From positions 1 through 41,024 of the forward strand of contig PLZB01000016.1 of the NCBI GenBank assembly GCA_003151955.1: 41,024 nucleotides of DNA, given 5' to 3'. The stretch's first letter is position 1; each line of letters opens with the position of its first letter. Under the pieces are notes generated by a model. It worked only from the letters and a program-made list of their open reading frames with translations, was not told the DNA's origin and did no database searches. This document shows positions 34,058 to 41,024 of the stretch, in pieces. Position numbers and translations under genes: made by a program. The stretch is from Acidimicrobiaceae bacterium. Lineage in GTDB: Bacteria; Actinomycetota; Acidimicrobiia; Acidimicrobiales; UBA8190.

Positions 34058-35371
34058 ATGAAGCGGGCGGTTCGCTGGCTTGTCTACGTGGCCACCATCG
34101 GGGTCGTCTTCGCGGTCGGAGCCGTCCACGCCCACCTGGTCGGCCACTACGTCTTCACCGGCACCAGCCGGTTCACGTGGATGGTCGGGTACGTCATCCT
34201 GTTGTGGCTGGCCGCCTACAGCGTGGGTCTGCCCGACGTGCCGTCCTCGACTGTCGGGGCGGCCTGGTCGGCCTTCGGCGCCGTGGCCTCGGCGGCGGGG
34301 ACGATCTCCCTGGCCCAGCTGCTGATCGGATCCGCCGTCCTGCCCCGCCTGGTGGTGCTGGGATCGGCGCTGGCCCTGCTCCCCGTCTACACGGGCCTGG
34401 CCCTGGCCTCCGAACGGGTCCGCCGACGCCTGGAGGGGAGCGACCTGATCGTGGCCGTGGTCGGACCCGAGGAAGCGATGGCCCTGGCCGCCGACCTGGC
34501 CGAGAGCCCGGAGCGACCGGCCCGGCTGGTCGCCGTCCTCAGCCCCGAGGAGGCCTCACAGACACCGGCCGGGCACCTGGTCGAGGTGGCCCTCGAGCAT
34601 GGCGCCACCGTGGTGGTGCTCGACCGGTTCGCCCAGGCCTCGGAGGCGGTGGTAGCCCAGGCCGGCACGCTCCACGGCCGAGGGGTGCGGATCCGGACGC
34701 TCTCGCTGTTCTACGACGAGTGGCTGGGCAAGCTGCCGGTGGCGGAACTCGAGCGGATCTCCCTGATGTTCGACATCCAGGAACTCCACGCCCAACGCTA
34801 CGCCAACCTGAAGCGCTTCATGGATCTGGGCGTCTCGGCGGTGGGAGCCGTTCCGCTCCTCGTGGCCATCCCCGTGGTCTGGGTGCTCGACCGGCTCGGG
34901 AACCCGGGTCCGCTCTTCTACCGGCAGGTCAGGGTGGGCAAGGGGGGACACGAGTTCACGATCCTGAAGTTCCGGACCATGGCGCCGGCGGAGGGTGAGG
35001 GGGCCTGGACGGCCGAGAACGACGATCGGCTCTCGCGGATCGGTCGGTGGATGCGGCGGGTCCACCTCGACGAGCTGCCGCAGATCGTGAATATCGTGCG
35101 GGGGGACCTCTCGCTGGTGGGGCCCCGGCCCGAGCAACCCCGTTACGTCGCCGAGCTGGCCGAGAAGATCCCCTTCTACGACGTCCGGCACCTGGTCCAC
35201 CCCGGTCTGACCGGTTGGGCCCAGGTGAAGTTCCGGTACGGAGCGAGCGTCTCCGACGCCCACGAGAAGCTCCAGTACGAGTTCTACTACCTCCGCCACC
35301 AGAATCTGGCTCTCGACCTTCGGATCATTGCCCGGACCATCCGGTCCGTGCTCCACCGCCAGGGCCGTTAG
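34058..35371 (+). CDS. Polyprenyl-phosphate sugar-1-phosphate transferase (WcaJ/EPS type)
   Basis: An initiating enzyme that loads the first sugar phosphate onto undecaprenyl phosphate for a surface polysaccharide. It has 437 residues. Four N-terminal membrane helices and a Rossmann-like region (LIVAVVGPEEAMALAADLAE) precede the transferase domain: YANLKRFMDLGVSAVGAVPLL, GPLFYRQVRVGKGGHEFTILKFRTM, RIGRWMRRVHLDELPQIVNI, GDLSLVGPRPEQPRYV, HPGLTGWAQVKFRYGAS and YEFYYLRHQNLALDLRI. The ATG at 34058 is preferred to a TTG at 34046. The 3' end overlaps the P450 gene by 4 nt, convergent. Confidence 0.92.
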   Translation: MKRAVRWLVYVATIGVVFAVGAVHAHLVGHYVFTGTSRFTWMVGYVILLWLAAYSVGLPDVPSSTVGAAWSAFGAVASAAGTISLAQLLIGSAVLPRLVVLGSALALLPVYTGLALASERVRRRLEGSDLIVAVVGPEEAMALAADLAESPERPARLVAVLSPEEASQTPAGHLVEVALEHGATVVVLDRFAQASEAVVAQAGTLHGRGVRIRTLSLFYDEWLGKLPVAELERISLMFDIQELHAQRYANLKRFMDLGVSAVGAVPLLVAIPVVWVLDRLGNPGPLFYRQVRVGKGGHEFTILKFRTMAPAEGEGAWTAENDDRLSRIGRWMRRVHLDELPQIVNIVRGDLSLVGPRPEQPRYVAELAEKIPFYDVRHLVHPGLTGWAQVKFRYGASVSDAHEKLQYEFYYLRHQNLALDLRIIARTIRSVLHRQGR

Positions 35372-36570
35372 GCGGGGTGGAGGCGCAGTGCTGCGTGACG
35401 GATCCCGGCGATCACCGAGGACCCGGTCCGCTCAACTGGCCCGGCGACCTCGAACCGGTCCGCCCGGGCCAGGAGTTCCTCTAAGACCAGCCGGGCCTCC
35501 ATCCGGGCCAGGGCGGCTCCCAGGCAGAAGTGGTTGCCGAAGCCGAAGGCCAGATGGGGGTTCGGGTCCCGGCCGATGTCGAACCGGGCCGCGCTCGGAC
35601 CGAAGACCTCCTCGTCCCGATTGGCGGAGGCGAAGAGCATGAGGAGAGGCTCACCCTCGGCCACCGGTTGGTTTCCCACCTCGGTGTCCCGGGTGGCGGT
35701 CCGGAGGAAGCAGATGACCGGTGAGGTCCACCGCAGCATCTCCTCGACCGCGATGGGGACCAGGTCGGGCTGGGCCGTCAGGCGCTCCCACTGGTCCGGC
35801 TGCTCGGCGAAGGCCACCAGCCCGCCGGCGATCAGGTTCCGGGTCGTCTCGTTCCCCGCCACGAGGAGTTGGACGAGGAACATGGCCAGCTCGGTGTCGG
35901 ACAGCTGGTCCCCGTCCAGGCTGGCCAGGGCCAGCTCGCTGAGCACGTCGGAGCGGGGCTCGGCCCGGCGTTGGGCCGTGGCGGTGACCAGGTAGGTCAC
36001 CATCTCCCCCAGGAGCTGCTGGCGCCGCTCCGCCGGCCAGTCGGTGGCACCGGGAATCGCCGCTTCGGACCACTCGTGGATCCGTCCCCACTCGGCCTCG
36101 TCGACCCCGAGCATCTCGGCGATGACCTGGATCGGGAGCGGCACCGCCAGTTCCGTCAGGATGTCGACCGCCTCGCCCAAGGGGAGGCGCTCGACCAGCG
36201 TCCGGGCCCGGGCCCGGACGGCTGGCTCCAGGGCCCGGATCACGCTGGGACGGAAGCCGGGTTGGACCAGTCGGCGGTAGCGGGTGTGGAGGGGCGGGTC
36301 GGCGTGGAGGATGGTCGGCGGCGCCTCGAAGGTGGTGCCGATCTCGTCGACGAGGATGCCCTTCCCGGCGCAGAAGGTGGCGGCATCGGTCTCGATGGCC
36401 AAGACATCGGCATGCCGGGACACAGCCCAGAACCCCCGTTCCCGGTGCCAGGCCATTGGAGCCTCGGCCCGGAGGCGGGCCAGGAGGGGGTAGGGATAGG
36501 TTGACCAGAGCTCCGGGTCGAGGAGCCCGGAAGCGAGCTCGCCTCCGGGACGGTCCGTGGCGCCGGTCAT
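35368..36570 (-). CDS. Cytochrome P450
   Basis: A soluble bacterial class I P450 of 400 residues. The I-helix oxygen-binding motif is AGNETTRNLI, the K-helix ExxR is EEMLR, and the heme-binding loop is FGFGNHFCLGAALARME with the axial Cys. HADPPLHTRYRRLVQPGF is the usual C-helix region. It lies 10 nt after the cupin gene, with enoyl-CoA hydratase ahead, suggesting oxidation of a substrate whose products enter CoA metabolism. The redox partners are not in the window. Substrate unknown. Confidence 0.93.
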   Translation of the reverse strand: MTGATDRPGGELASGLLDPELWSTYPYPLLARLRAEAPMAWHRERGFWAVSRHADVLAIETDAATFCAGKGILVDEIGTTFEAPPTILHADPPLHTRYRRLVQPGFRPSVIRALEPAVRARARTLVERLPLGEAVDILTELAVPLPIQVIAEMLGVDEAEWGRIHEWSEAAIPGATDWPAERRQQLLGEMVTYLVTATAQRRAEPRSDVLSELALASLDGDQLSDTELAMFLVQLLVAGNETTRNLIAGGLVAFAEQPDQWERLTAQPDLVPIAVEEMLRWTSPVICFLRTATRDTEVGNQPVAEGEPLLMLFASANRDEEVFGPSAARFDIGRDPNPHLAFGFGNHFCLGAALARMEARLVLEELLARADRFEVAGPVERTGSSVIAGIRHAALRLHPA

Positions 36571-36580
36571 GACGATCGGG

Positions 36581-37045
36581 TCAGGCGCTCAGGACGGTCG
36601 GCATGCCGAGCCCGGCGGCCTTGCAGAGGGCCACGTAGGCCTCGAGGATCGAGCCGGCGTCAACGACCATCTCCACCTGGCCCTCGGCCCCCAGGTAGAG
36701 GAGGGCCCCCGAGATGATGAAGAGGACGTCGGTCGGCTCGGTGTTGTCGGCGGGGACCTGGAGGGTGTGGACCGAGCCGGCCGGCTCGTGGATGTAGGAG
36801 CCGGCCGTGCTCACGAAGTCGTACTCGAGATAGCGCCACCGTCCGGAGAAGGTGTAGCCCTCGACGGTTCCCGTGTGCTGGTGGACGGGGAGCTCGACCC
36901 CGGGCTGGAAGCGGTTCCGGATGACCCAGATCCCGTTCTCGACGTCGACCCGGAGCAGCTTCATGTCGATGCCCTGTCCGGTATCCACCCAGGGCGCCTC
37001 GGCGTCGCTCAGATGCCGGACGATCTGTGGGTCTGTGACGGTCAT
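36581..37045 (-). CDS. Cupin protein, 2,4'-dihydroxyacetophenone dioxygenase-like
   Basis: A 154-residue single-domain cupin. Metal ligands are visible in PVHQHTGTVEGYTFSGRW (His, His, Glu) and HEPAGSVHTL (His). Overall sequence style (YLEYDFVSTAGSYIHEPAG) matches the family containing 2,4'-dihydroxyacetophenone dioxygenase, but the family is broad and its activity cannot be assigned. It overlaps the enoyl-CoA hydratase stop by 4 nt (ATGA) and precedes the P450, forming a three-gene operon. Confidence 0.82.
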   Translation of the reverse strand: MTVTDPQIVRHLSDAEAPWVDTGQGIDMKLLRVDVENGIWVIRNRFQPGVELPVHQHTGTVEGYTFSGRWRYLEYDFVSTAGSYIHEPAGSVHTLQVPADNTEPTDVLFIISGALLYLGAEGQVEMVVDAGSILEAYVALCKAAGLGMPTVLSA

Positions 37046-37917
37046 GGCGGACCTCCCTGGGTCTTCGCTGACTCGTCGTCAGAGTATGCGACGTCGGCGA
37101 AGATCGGCGGGCGCTTGCCCGTGAGAGCGGCCACCCCCTCGTGGAAGTCCGGACCCGTCATCATCGTCTCCATCCGCTCCTGGGAGTCACGGACAGCCGT
37201 GGCCAAGTCACGGTGGAGGTCGGTGTAGAGCTGCTGCTTGGTGGCAGCCAGCGACGCCGGCGACACCGTGGTGGCCAGGTCGGCGGCGTAGTCGGCCACC
37301 ACCGACGTCAACTCCTCAGGCGGCACCACCCGGTTGACGAGTCCGAGCTGGGCGGCTTCCTCGGCCAGCACGATCCGACTCGAGAGCAGGAGGTCGGCGG
37401 CCCGGGTCAGGCCGATCAGACGGGGAAGCAGCCAGGAGAGGCCGAACTCGGCGGGGAGGCCCAGCCGACCGTGGGCCGTGGTCAGCTTGGCCCCGGCGGC
37501 GGCGAAGCGGAGATCGCAGAAGCAGGCCAGGACCAGGCCCACCCCGGCGGCGGGTCCGTTGACGGCGGCGATGATGGGCTTGGGGATCCCAAAGTGATAG
37601 GCGAACTCGGCGTCGAACTCGGGTCGGACCCCGTAGCCGGGGGTGGCGATGTCGGCCGGGATGCCCGGGTCGTAGCCTCCCCGCTCCACGTGACCCTGGA
37701 GGGCCCGGCTGGAGGCTCCGGCACAGAAGCCCGGTCCGGCGCCGGTGACCACGATGACCCGGACCCGGGGGTCGTCGGCGGCACGGGCCAGGAGGGCCCG
37801 GTACTCGGTCGACATCCGGCCGGTCCAGGCGTTGAGCTCCCCGGGGCGGTCCAGGGTGATGGTGGCCACGGCGCCGGCCACCGCATATCTGGTCACCTTG
37901 AGGTCGTCCAGCTCCAC
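37042..37917 (-). CDS. Enoyl-CoA hydratase/isomerase family protein
   Basis: A 291-residue crotonase-fold protein. The oxyanion-hole segments are AGPGFCAGASSRAL and NGPAAGVGLVLACFCDLRFAA. A catalytic-type Glu is in LGLPAEFGLSWLLPRLIG. C-terminal features (LADLL-type ADLLLSSRIVLAEEAAQLGLVNRVV) are standard. The GTG at 37917 is chosen because GGAGGGGAAG lies just upstream; longer frames upstream have poor composition. It is the first gene of an operon with the cupin and the P450. Substrate unknown. Confidence 0.92.
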   Translation of the reverse strand: MELDDLKVTRYAVAGAVATITLDRPGELNAWTGRMSTEYRALLARAADDPRVRVIVVTGAGPGFCAGASSRALQGHVERGGYDPGIPADIATPGYGVRPEFDAEFAYHFGIPKPIIAAVNGPAAGVGLVLACFCDLRFAAAGAKLTTAHGRLGLPAEFGLSWLLPRLIGLTRAADLLLSSRIVLAEEAAQLGLVNRVVPPEELTSVVADYAADLATTVSPASLAATKQQLYTDLHRDLATAVRDSQERMETMMTGPDFHEGVAALTGKRPPIFADVAYSDDESAKTQGGPP

Positions 37918-37957
37918 TGCTTCCCCTCCGAGTTCAAGTCCAGGGTGTTCCCTGCCG

Positions 37958-38179
37958 ATGGAACCCGTGAGGCACTGGGGGTTGGCAGTGGAACGTTGTC
38001 CTGGTTGGCTGGTCGTGCACAGGAACGGCCAGGTGGCATCCTGCACCGAGGAGCGCGCTGGTCGGCGCTGCCCCGGCTACGACGTCACCCATCTTGCCGG
38101 AGCCATGCTCTGCGAGGCGATCGTCGGTCGCCTGGGCTGCCTCGACTGCCGGGAAGTGGCTGTGGCCCGGGCTTCCTGA
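37958..38179 (+). CDS. Possible small Cys-rich protein of unknown function (73 aa)
   Basis: An open frame of 73 residues in the otherwise empty 480-nt stretch between the enoyl-CoA hydratase start and the tRNA gene. It contains seven Cys (ERCPGWLVVH, ASCTEE, RRCPGYD, LCEAIVGRLGCLDC) and natural-looking Trp/His/Tyr content. Third-position G+C is lower than in neighbouring genes and no ribosome binding site or -10 box is obvious, so it may be non-coding. The rest of the stretch (38180-38400) shows only the terminator-like stem described separately. Confidence 0.3.
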   Translation: MEPVRHWGLAVERCPGWLVVHRNGQVASCTEERAGRRCPGYDVTHLAGAMLCEAIVGRLGCLDCREVAVARAS

Positions 38180-38340
38180 CCTGACCCGGTTCGGGCTGGA
38201 GGACCTGCTGTCCCGCCCCCTCACGACCGTTTGGTCCATGGTGGTTGGCAAGAAGCAATCGATCTCGACGCCCCCGGATCTCGACTCGGAATTCATCATC
38301 CGTACCGGTCTCGAGGCGGGACCAGCATGGTCGATGAGGC

Positions 38341-38378
38341 CAAGCAGAAGAGCCGGTGGCCCTTGCGGGTTCACCGGC
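38341..38378 (-). terminator. Probable terminator of the tRNA-Ala gene
   Basis: On the minus strand GCCGGTG and CACCGGC (7 bp, perfect) enclose a 13-nt loop and are followed by the T-rich TCTTCTGCTT. It lies about 25 nt past the 3' end of the tRNA, in the right orientation. Confidence 0.5.
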
Positions 38379-38400
38379 CCTGTACTGCCGTTCCGAGGAG

Positions 38401-38474
38401 TGGAGGCGATGGGACTCGAACCCACGAACCTCTTGACTGCCAGTCAAGCGCTCTACCAGCTGAGCTACGCCCCC
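38401..38474 (-). tRNA. tRNA-Ala (anticodon GGC)
   Basis: A 74-nt cloverleaf. The acceptor stem is GGGGGCG/CGCCTCC with the G3-U70 pair diagnostic of alanine identity. The D arm GCTC/GAGC encloses AGCTGGTA. The anticodon stem CTTGA/TCAAG holds loop CTGGCAG with anticodon GGC. The T arm is GTGGG-TTCGAGT-CCCAT. The discriminator base is A, and CCA is not encoded. It reads GCC/GCU alanine codons, in keeping with the Ala-rich, high-G+C proteome. Confidence 0.96.
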
Positions 38475-38487
38475 GGGGCGAACGGCA

Positions 38488-38493
38488 ACGATA
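38488..38493 (-). promoter_or_regulatory. Putative -10 box (TATCGT) of the tRNA-Ala gene
   Basis: TATCGT on the minus strand lies 13 nt upstream of the mature tRNA 5' end. CTGACG occurs about 20 nt further up as a weak -35 candidate. Confidence 0.35.
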
Positions 38494-38632
38494 CCAGCCT
38501 CGTGGGGGAGGGCCGTCAGCCCCTGGAGGTCCGCCGGACATGGCGTGCTGCGCCTGACACGGTGAGTGGCGGGGCAGTACGCTCGGGGCCAGGATCCGGC
38601 CGTCCTTCGGCCTGGATCGGAGGGGGTGCAGG

Positions 38633-39565
38633 GTGGCTGGACTGAGAGGTTGGCGGGCGACAGTGCCCGTGGCGTTGGTGGTCCTCGGCGCCGGGGCCTG
38701 TGCCAACTCGGCCGGTGGTCCCCCGGGGGCCGGTGCCCACGGGGGCGGGACCACCAGTTCGACCGTTACTGTTCCGGCCCCATCAGGACCGACCGTGGCC
38801 CTGGCCGCCGCCCTGTCGAAGACGGCCGCGGCCGGAACGGCCCAGGTGGCCGTCACGGCGCAGGTGTCGGAGAGCACGGCTGTCCCCGGGTTGTCCGGGG
38901 CCCCCGGCGCCGCAACCACCACTCCCATCACGGGGCAGGGCCAGATCGACCTGACCAAGGCGGCGGGGCAGTTCTCCCTCACCCTCCCCGCCACCGAAGG
39001 CGGATCGGCCCAGGTCGTGTTCTCGGGTGGCAACCTCTACCTCGACATCCCCGCCCTCTCGGCCTTCACCGGGGGGAAGCCCTGGATCAGCCTGGCTCTC
39101 GGTGGTCCCTCCACGGTCACCGTCCCGAGCCAGGCCAAGATCCTCTCGATCCTCCAGCAGACGGCCACCGTCACGACGGTCGGGCCGGCCACGGTCTCCG
39201 GCCAGGCCACCACCGAGTACCTGGCCCAGGTCGACCTGGGGAAGGTCCTGGCCCTCCTGGTCCCGGCCGGCAGCCCCGCCAAGGGCTCACCGACCACGGC
39301 CGGTTCCCATCGGACCACCCGGTCGGGCCTGCTCGGCCCCATACCGGTCGACGTGTGGGTGAACGCCCAGGGTCTCGTCGTCCAGGTGGGGGTGCAGACC
39401 ACCGTCCTCGGTCTGACGGTCCAGGGCACTGCCGGGCTGTCCGGCTTCGGCAGCCCCGTGACCGTGACGGCACCGCCCGCCGATCAGACGGTGTCGGGGA
39501 GCAGCCTCCTCCAGGGTCTGGGCGGGAAGCTCTTCGGCGGGGGCGTTCCCACCACCTCGGCCTGA
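38633..39565 (+). CDS. Predicted LppX/LprG-like lipoprotein
   Basis: A 310-residue secreted protein. A short basic N-terminus and hydrophobic stretch end in LGAGACANS, a weak lipobox with Cys23. A Gly/Ser/Thr linker is followed by a beta-rich domain. It has the alternating pattern of actinobacterial LppX/LprAFG lipid-binding lipoproteins (GQGQIDLTKAAGQFSLTL, QVVFSGGNLYLDIP, VDVWVNAQGLVVQVGVQ). The GTG at 38633 follows GGAGGGGG. A TACGCT box at 38577-38582 may be its -10. Family assignment is from general pattern, not from strict motifs. Confidence 0.7.
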   Translation: MAGLRGWRATVPVALVVLGAGACANSAGGPPGAGAHGGGTTSSTVTVPAPSGPTVALAAALSKTAAAGTAQVAVTAQVSESTAVPGLSGAPGAATTTPITGQGQIDLTKAAGQFSLTLPATEGGSAQVVFSGGNLYLDIPALSAFTGGKPWISLALGGPSTVTVPSQAKILSILQQTATVTTVGPATVSGQATTEYLAQVDLGKVLALLVPAGSPAKGSPTTAGSHRTTRSGLLGPIPVDVWVNAQGLVVQVGVQTTVLGLTVQGTAGLSGFGSPVTVTAPPADQTVSGSSLLQGLGGKLFGGGVPTTSA

Positions 39566-39618
39566 CCGGCCGGGTCCCCGGCGGCCTGGGCCCGTTCGGG
39601 GGGCCTGCTGCACTTCCG

Positions 39619-39624
39619 TAGACT
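39619..39624 (+). promoter_or_regulatory. -10 box (TAGACT) of a probable leaderless leuS transcript
   Basis: TAGACT ends 7 nt before the leuS ATG, with only TCCCGCC between and no ribosome binding site. It is the same hexamer as in front of pilT. Confidence 0.5.
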
Positions 39625-39631
39625 TCCCGCC

Positions 39632-41024
39632 ATGGCACGGGCCTATGACGTTCAAGCGGTCGAGCAGAAGTGGCAGGGGTTGTGGGCCGAGGAACGGCCC
39701 TACGAGGTCGACGCCGACGACCCCCGGCCCCCCTGGTACGTCCTCTGCATGTACCCCTACCCGAGCGGGGCCGCCCACCAGGGCCACGTCCGGAACTACA
39801 CCTTCGGGGACCTCCTGGTCCGGCACCGGACCATGCAGGGCTACGCCGTCCTCTCCCCCTTCGGCTTCGACTCCTTCGGCCTCCCGGCCGAGAACGCCGC
39901 CATCCGGACCGGGGAGCACCCCCGGCCCTTCACCGACGCCCGGATCGCCGAGCTGAAGGCCAGCGTCCAGGCCCTCGGGGCCGTCTACGACTGGCGCCGG
40001 GAGATCCACAGCCACGACCCCTCCTACATCCGCTGGAACCAGGTCATCTTCCTCCGGCTCCTCGCCGCCGGGCTGGCCTACCGGGCCGAGGCCCCGGTCA
40101 ACTGGTGCCCGGGGTGCCAGACCGTCCTCGCCAACGAGCAGGTTCTCGCCGACGGGACCTGCGAGCGGTCCGGGGACGTCGTCGAGAAGCGGAACCTGGA
40201 GCAGTGGTTCTTCCGGACGACCGCCTACGCCGACGAGCTCCTCGACTCCCTCGAGGCCCTGGAGTGGCCCGAGCGGGTCAAGGCCATGCAGCGGAACTGG
40301 ATCGGGCGGTCCGAGGGGGCGGAGTTCGAGCTGCCCTTGATCGGGCACGAGGAGGAGGGCCTGGCCCTCCGGGTCTTCACCACCCGGCCCGACACCAGCT
40401 TCGGCATGACCTACGCGGTGGTCGCCCCCGAGCACCCCCTGGTCGACACCCTGACCACCGCCGACCATCGGGACGCCGTCTCGGAGCTCCAGGCCCGGGC
40501 CGCCGGGGCCACCGAGATCGAGCGGACCTCCTCGGACGGGGGGGAGAAGCGCGGCGCCTACACCGGGAGCGACGTCCGGAACCCCTTCACCGGGGAGCCG
40601 GTCCCGGTCTACGTGGCCGACTACGTCCTCATGGGCTACGGCACCGGGGCCATCATGGCCGTGCCCGCCGAGGACGAACGGGACTGGGATTTCGCCCAGG
40701 CCCACGGCCTGCCCGTGGTCCGGACGGTCCAGCCCCCGGAGGGCTTCGAGGGCGGGGCCTGGACCGGGGACGGGGTCAAGGTGAATTCGGGGTTCCTCGA
40801 CGGCCTCGACATCCCCACGGCCAAGGCCCGGGCCATCGACTGGCTCGAGGAGGGGGGTCTCGGGGTCCGGAAGGTCCACTACCGGCTCCGGGACTGGCTC
40901 GTGTCCCGGCAGCGCTACTGGGGATGTCCGATCCCGGTGGTCCGGTGCCCGGAGCACGGCATCGCGGGGGTGCCCGAAGAGGAGCTCCCGGTCCTGGCCC
41001 CCGACGACGTCGAGTTCCTCCCCA
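39632..41024 (+). CDS. leuS: Leucyl-tRNA synthetase, 3' end outside window
   Basis: A class I aminoacyl-tRNA synthetase; the first 464 residues are visible. The HIGH-type motif is PYPSGAAHQGHVRNY, followed by GFDSFGLPAENAAI, EAPVNWCPGCQTVLANEQV and the editing domain (LRVFTTRPDTSFGMTYAVVAPEHP, GTGAIMAVPAEDERDWDFA). The catalytic domain resumes at LRDWLVSRQRYWGCPIPVV. The KMSKS loop and anticodon-binding domain lie beyond the right edge. Cys in the zinc-finger-like part are present (NWCPGC). The start is supported by the -10 box 7 nt upstream and by the normal N-terminus. Confidence 0.96.
   Translation, partial: MARAYDVQAVEQKWQGLWAEERPYEVDADDPRPPWYVLCMYPYPSGAAHQGHVRNYTFGDLLVRHRTMQGYAVLSPFGFDSFGLPAENAAIRTGEHPRPFTDARIAELKASVQALGAVYDWRREIHSHDPSYIRWNQVIFLRLLAAGLAYRAEAPVNWCPGCQTVLANEQVLADGTCERSGDVVEKRNLEQWFFRTTAYADELLDSLEALEWPERVKAMQRNWIGRSEGAEFELPLIGHEEEGLALRVFTTRPDTSFGMTYAVVAPEHPLVDTLTTADHRDAVSELQARAAGATEIERTSSDGGEKRGAYTGSDVRNPFTGEPVPVYVADYVLMGYGTGAIMAVPAEDERDWDFAQAHGLPVVRTVQPPEGFEGGAWTGDGVKVNSGFLDGLDIPTAKARAIDWLEEGGLGVRKVHYRLRDWLVSRQRYWGCPIPVVRCPEHGIAGVPEEELPVLAPDDVEFLP

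Noticed and set aside
37918..38046. 43-residue extension of the enoyl-CoA hydratase
   Set aside because: Poor composition; the GTG at 37917 has an excellent ribosome binding site.
38094..38645. Plus-strand frames across the tRNA gene
   Set aside because: They run through a clear tRNA-Ala on the minus strand and have no supporting features.

Overview
The window is high-G+C DNA with dense, mostly operonic genes. It most resembles the chromosome of an uncultured-type actinobacterium, plausibly of the Acidimicrobiia. That placement is inferred from a pafB-pafC pair, a caa3-type CtaG, bioB followed by a small BsaP-like gene, many starts that look leaderless (TANNNT box 6-8 nt before ATG/GTG), and a Gram-positive style type IV pilus locus without a secretin. 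No insertion sequence, prophage or CRISPR array is visible.

Positions 1-16000 form a type IV pilus locus. Three minus-strand genes of unknown function (one Pro/Ala-rich and cut by the left edge) precede a PilT ATPase. A divergent prepilin-peptidase-like gene follows; its two catalytic aspartates appear to be lost. A plus-strand run then encodes PilB with a 9-unit EV[IT]EP repeat, a second PilT fused to an MshEN-like domain, PilC, a polytopic GT-C-like membrane protein, a PilM-PilN fusion, a PilO with an inserted pair of beta-repeat units, and three type IV pilins. The first and third pilins are about 90% identical.

Positions 16000-24400 are mixed. They hold an acyl-CoA carboxylase carboxyltransferase subunit (minus), an operon of a zinc alcohol dehydrogenase, an LPG-synthase-TM protein and a lipoprotein, CtaG (minus), pafB-pafC, and a stand-alone MobF relaxase domain with no helicase, T4SS or other mobility gene nearby.

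Positions 24350-30700 are a cofactor region. They hold an archaeal-type riboflavin synthase (minus), bioA-bioF-bioD (plus, 4-nt overlaps), and a convergent minus-strand set bioB-bsaP plus a paralogue of the GT-C-like protein. BioB lacks one of the usual auxiliary-cluster cysteines and the small Cys-rich BsaP-like gene follows directly, so the two probably work together.

Positions 30700-41024 carry an acyl-CoA dehydrogenase, an O-antigen-ligase/polymerase-like protein with a soluble C-terminal part and a polyprenyl-phosphate sugar-phosphate transferase (surface polysaccharide), a minus-strand operon of enoyl-CoA hydratase, cupin and cytochrome P450 (probably catabolic), tRNA-Ala(GGC), an LppX/LprG-like lipoprotein, and the 5' part of leuS, cut by the right edge.
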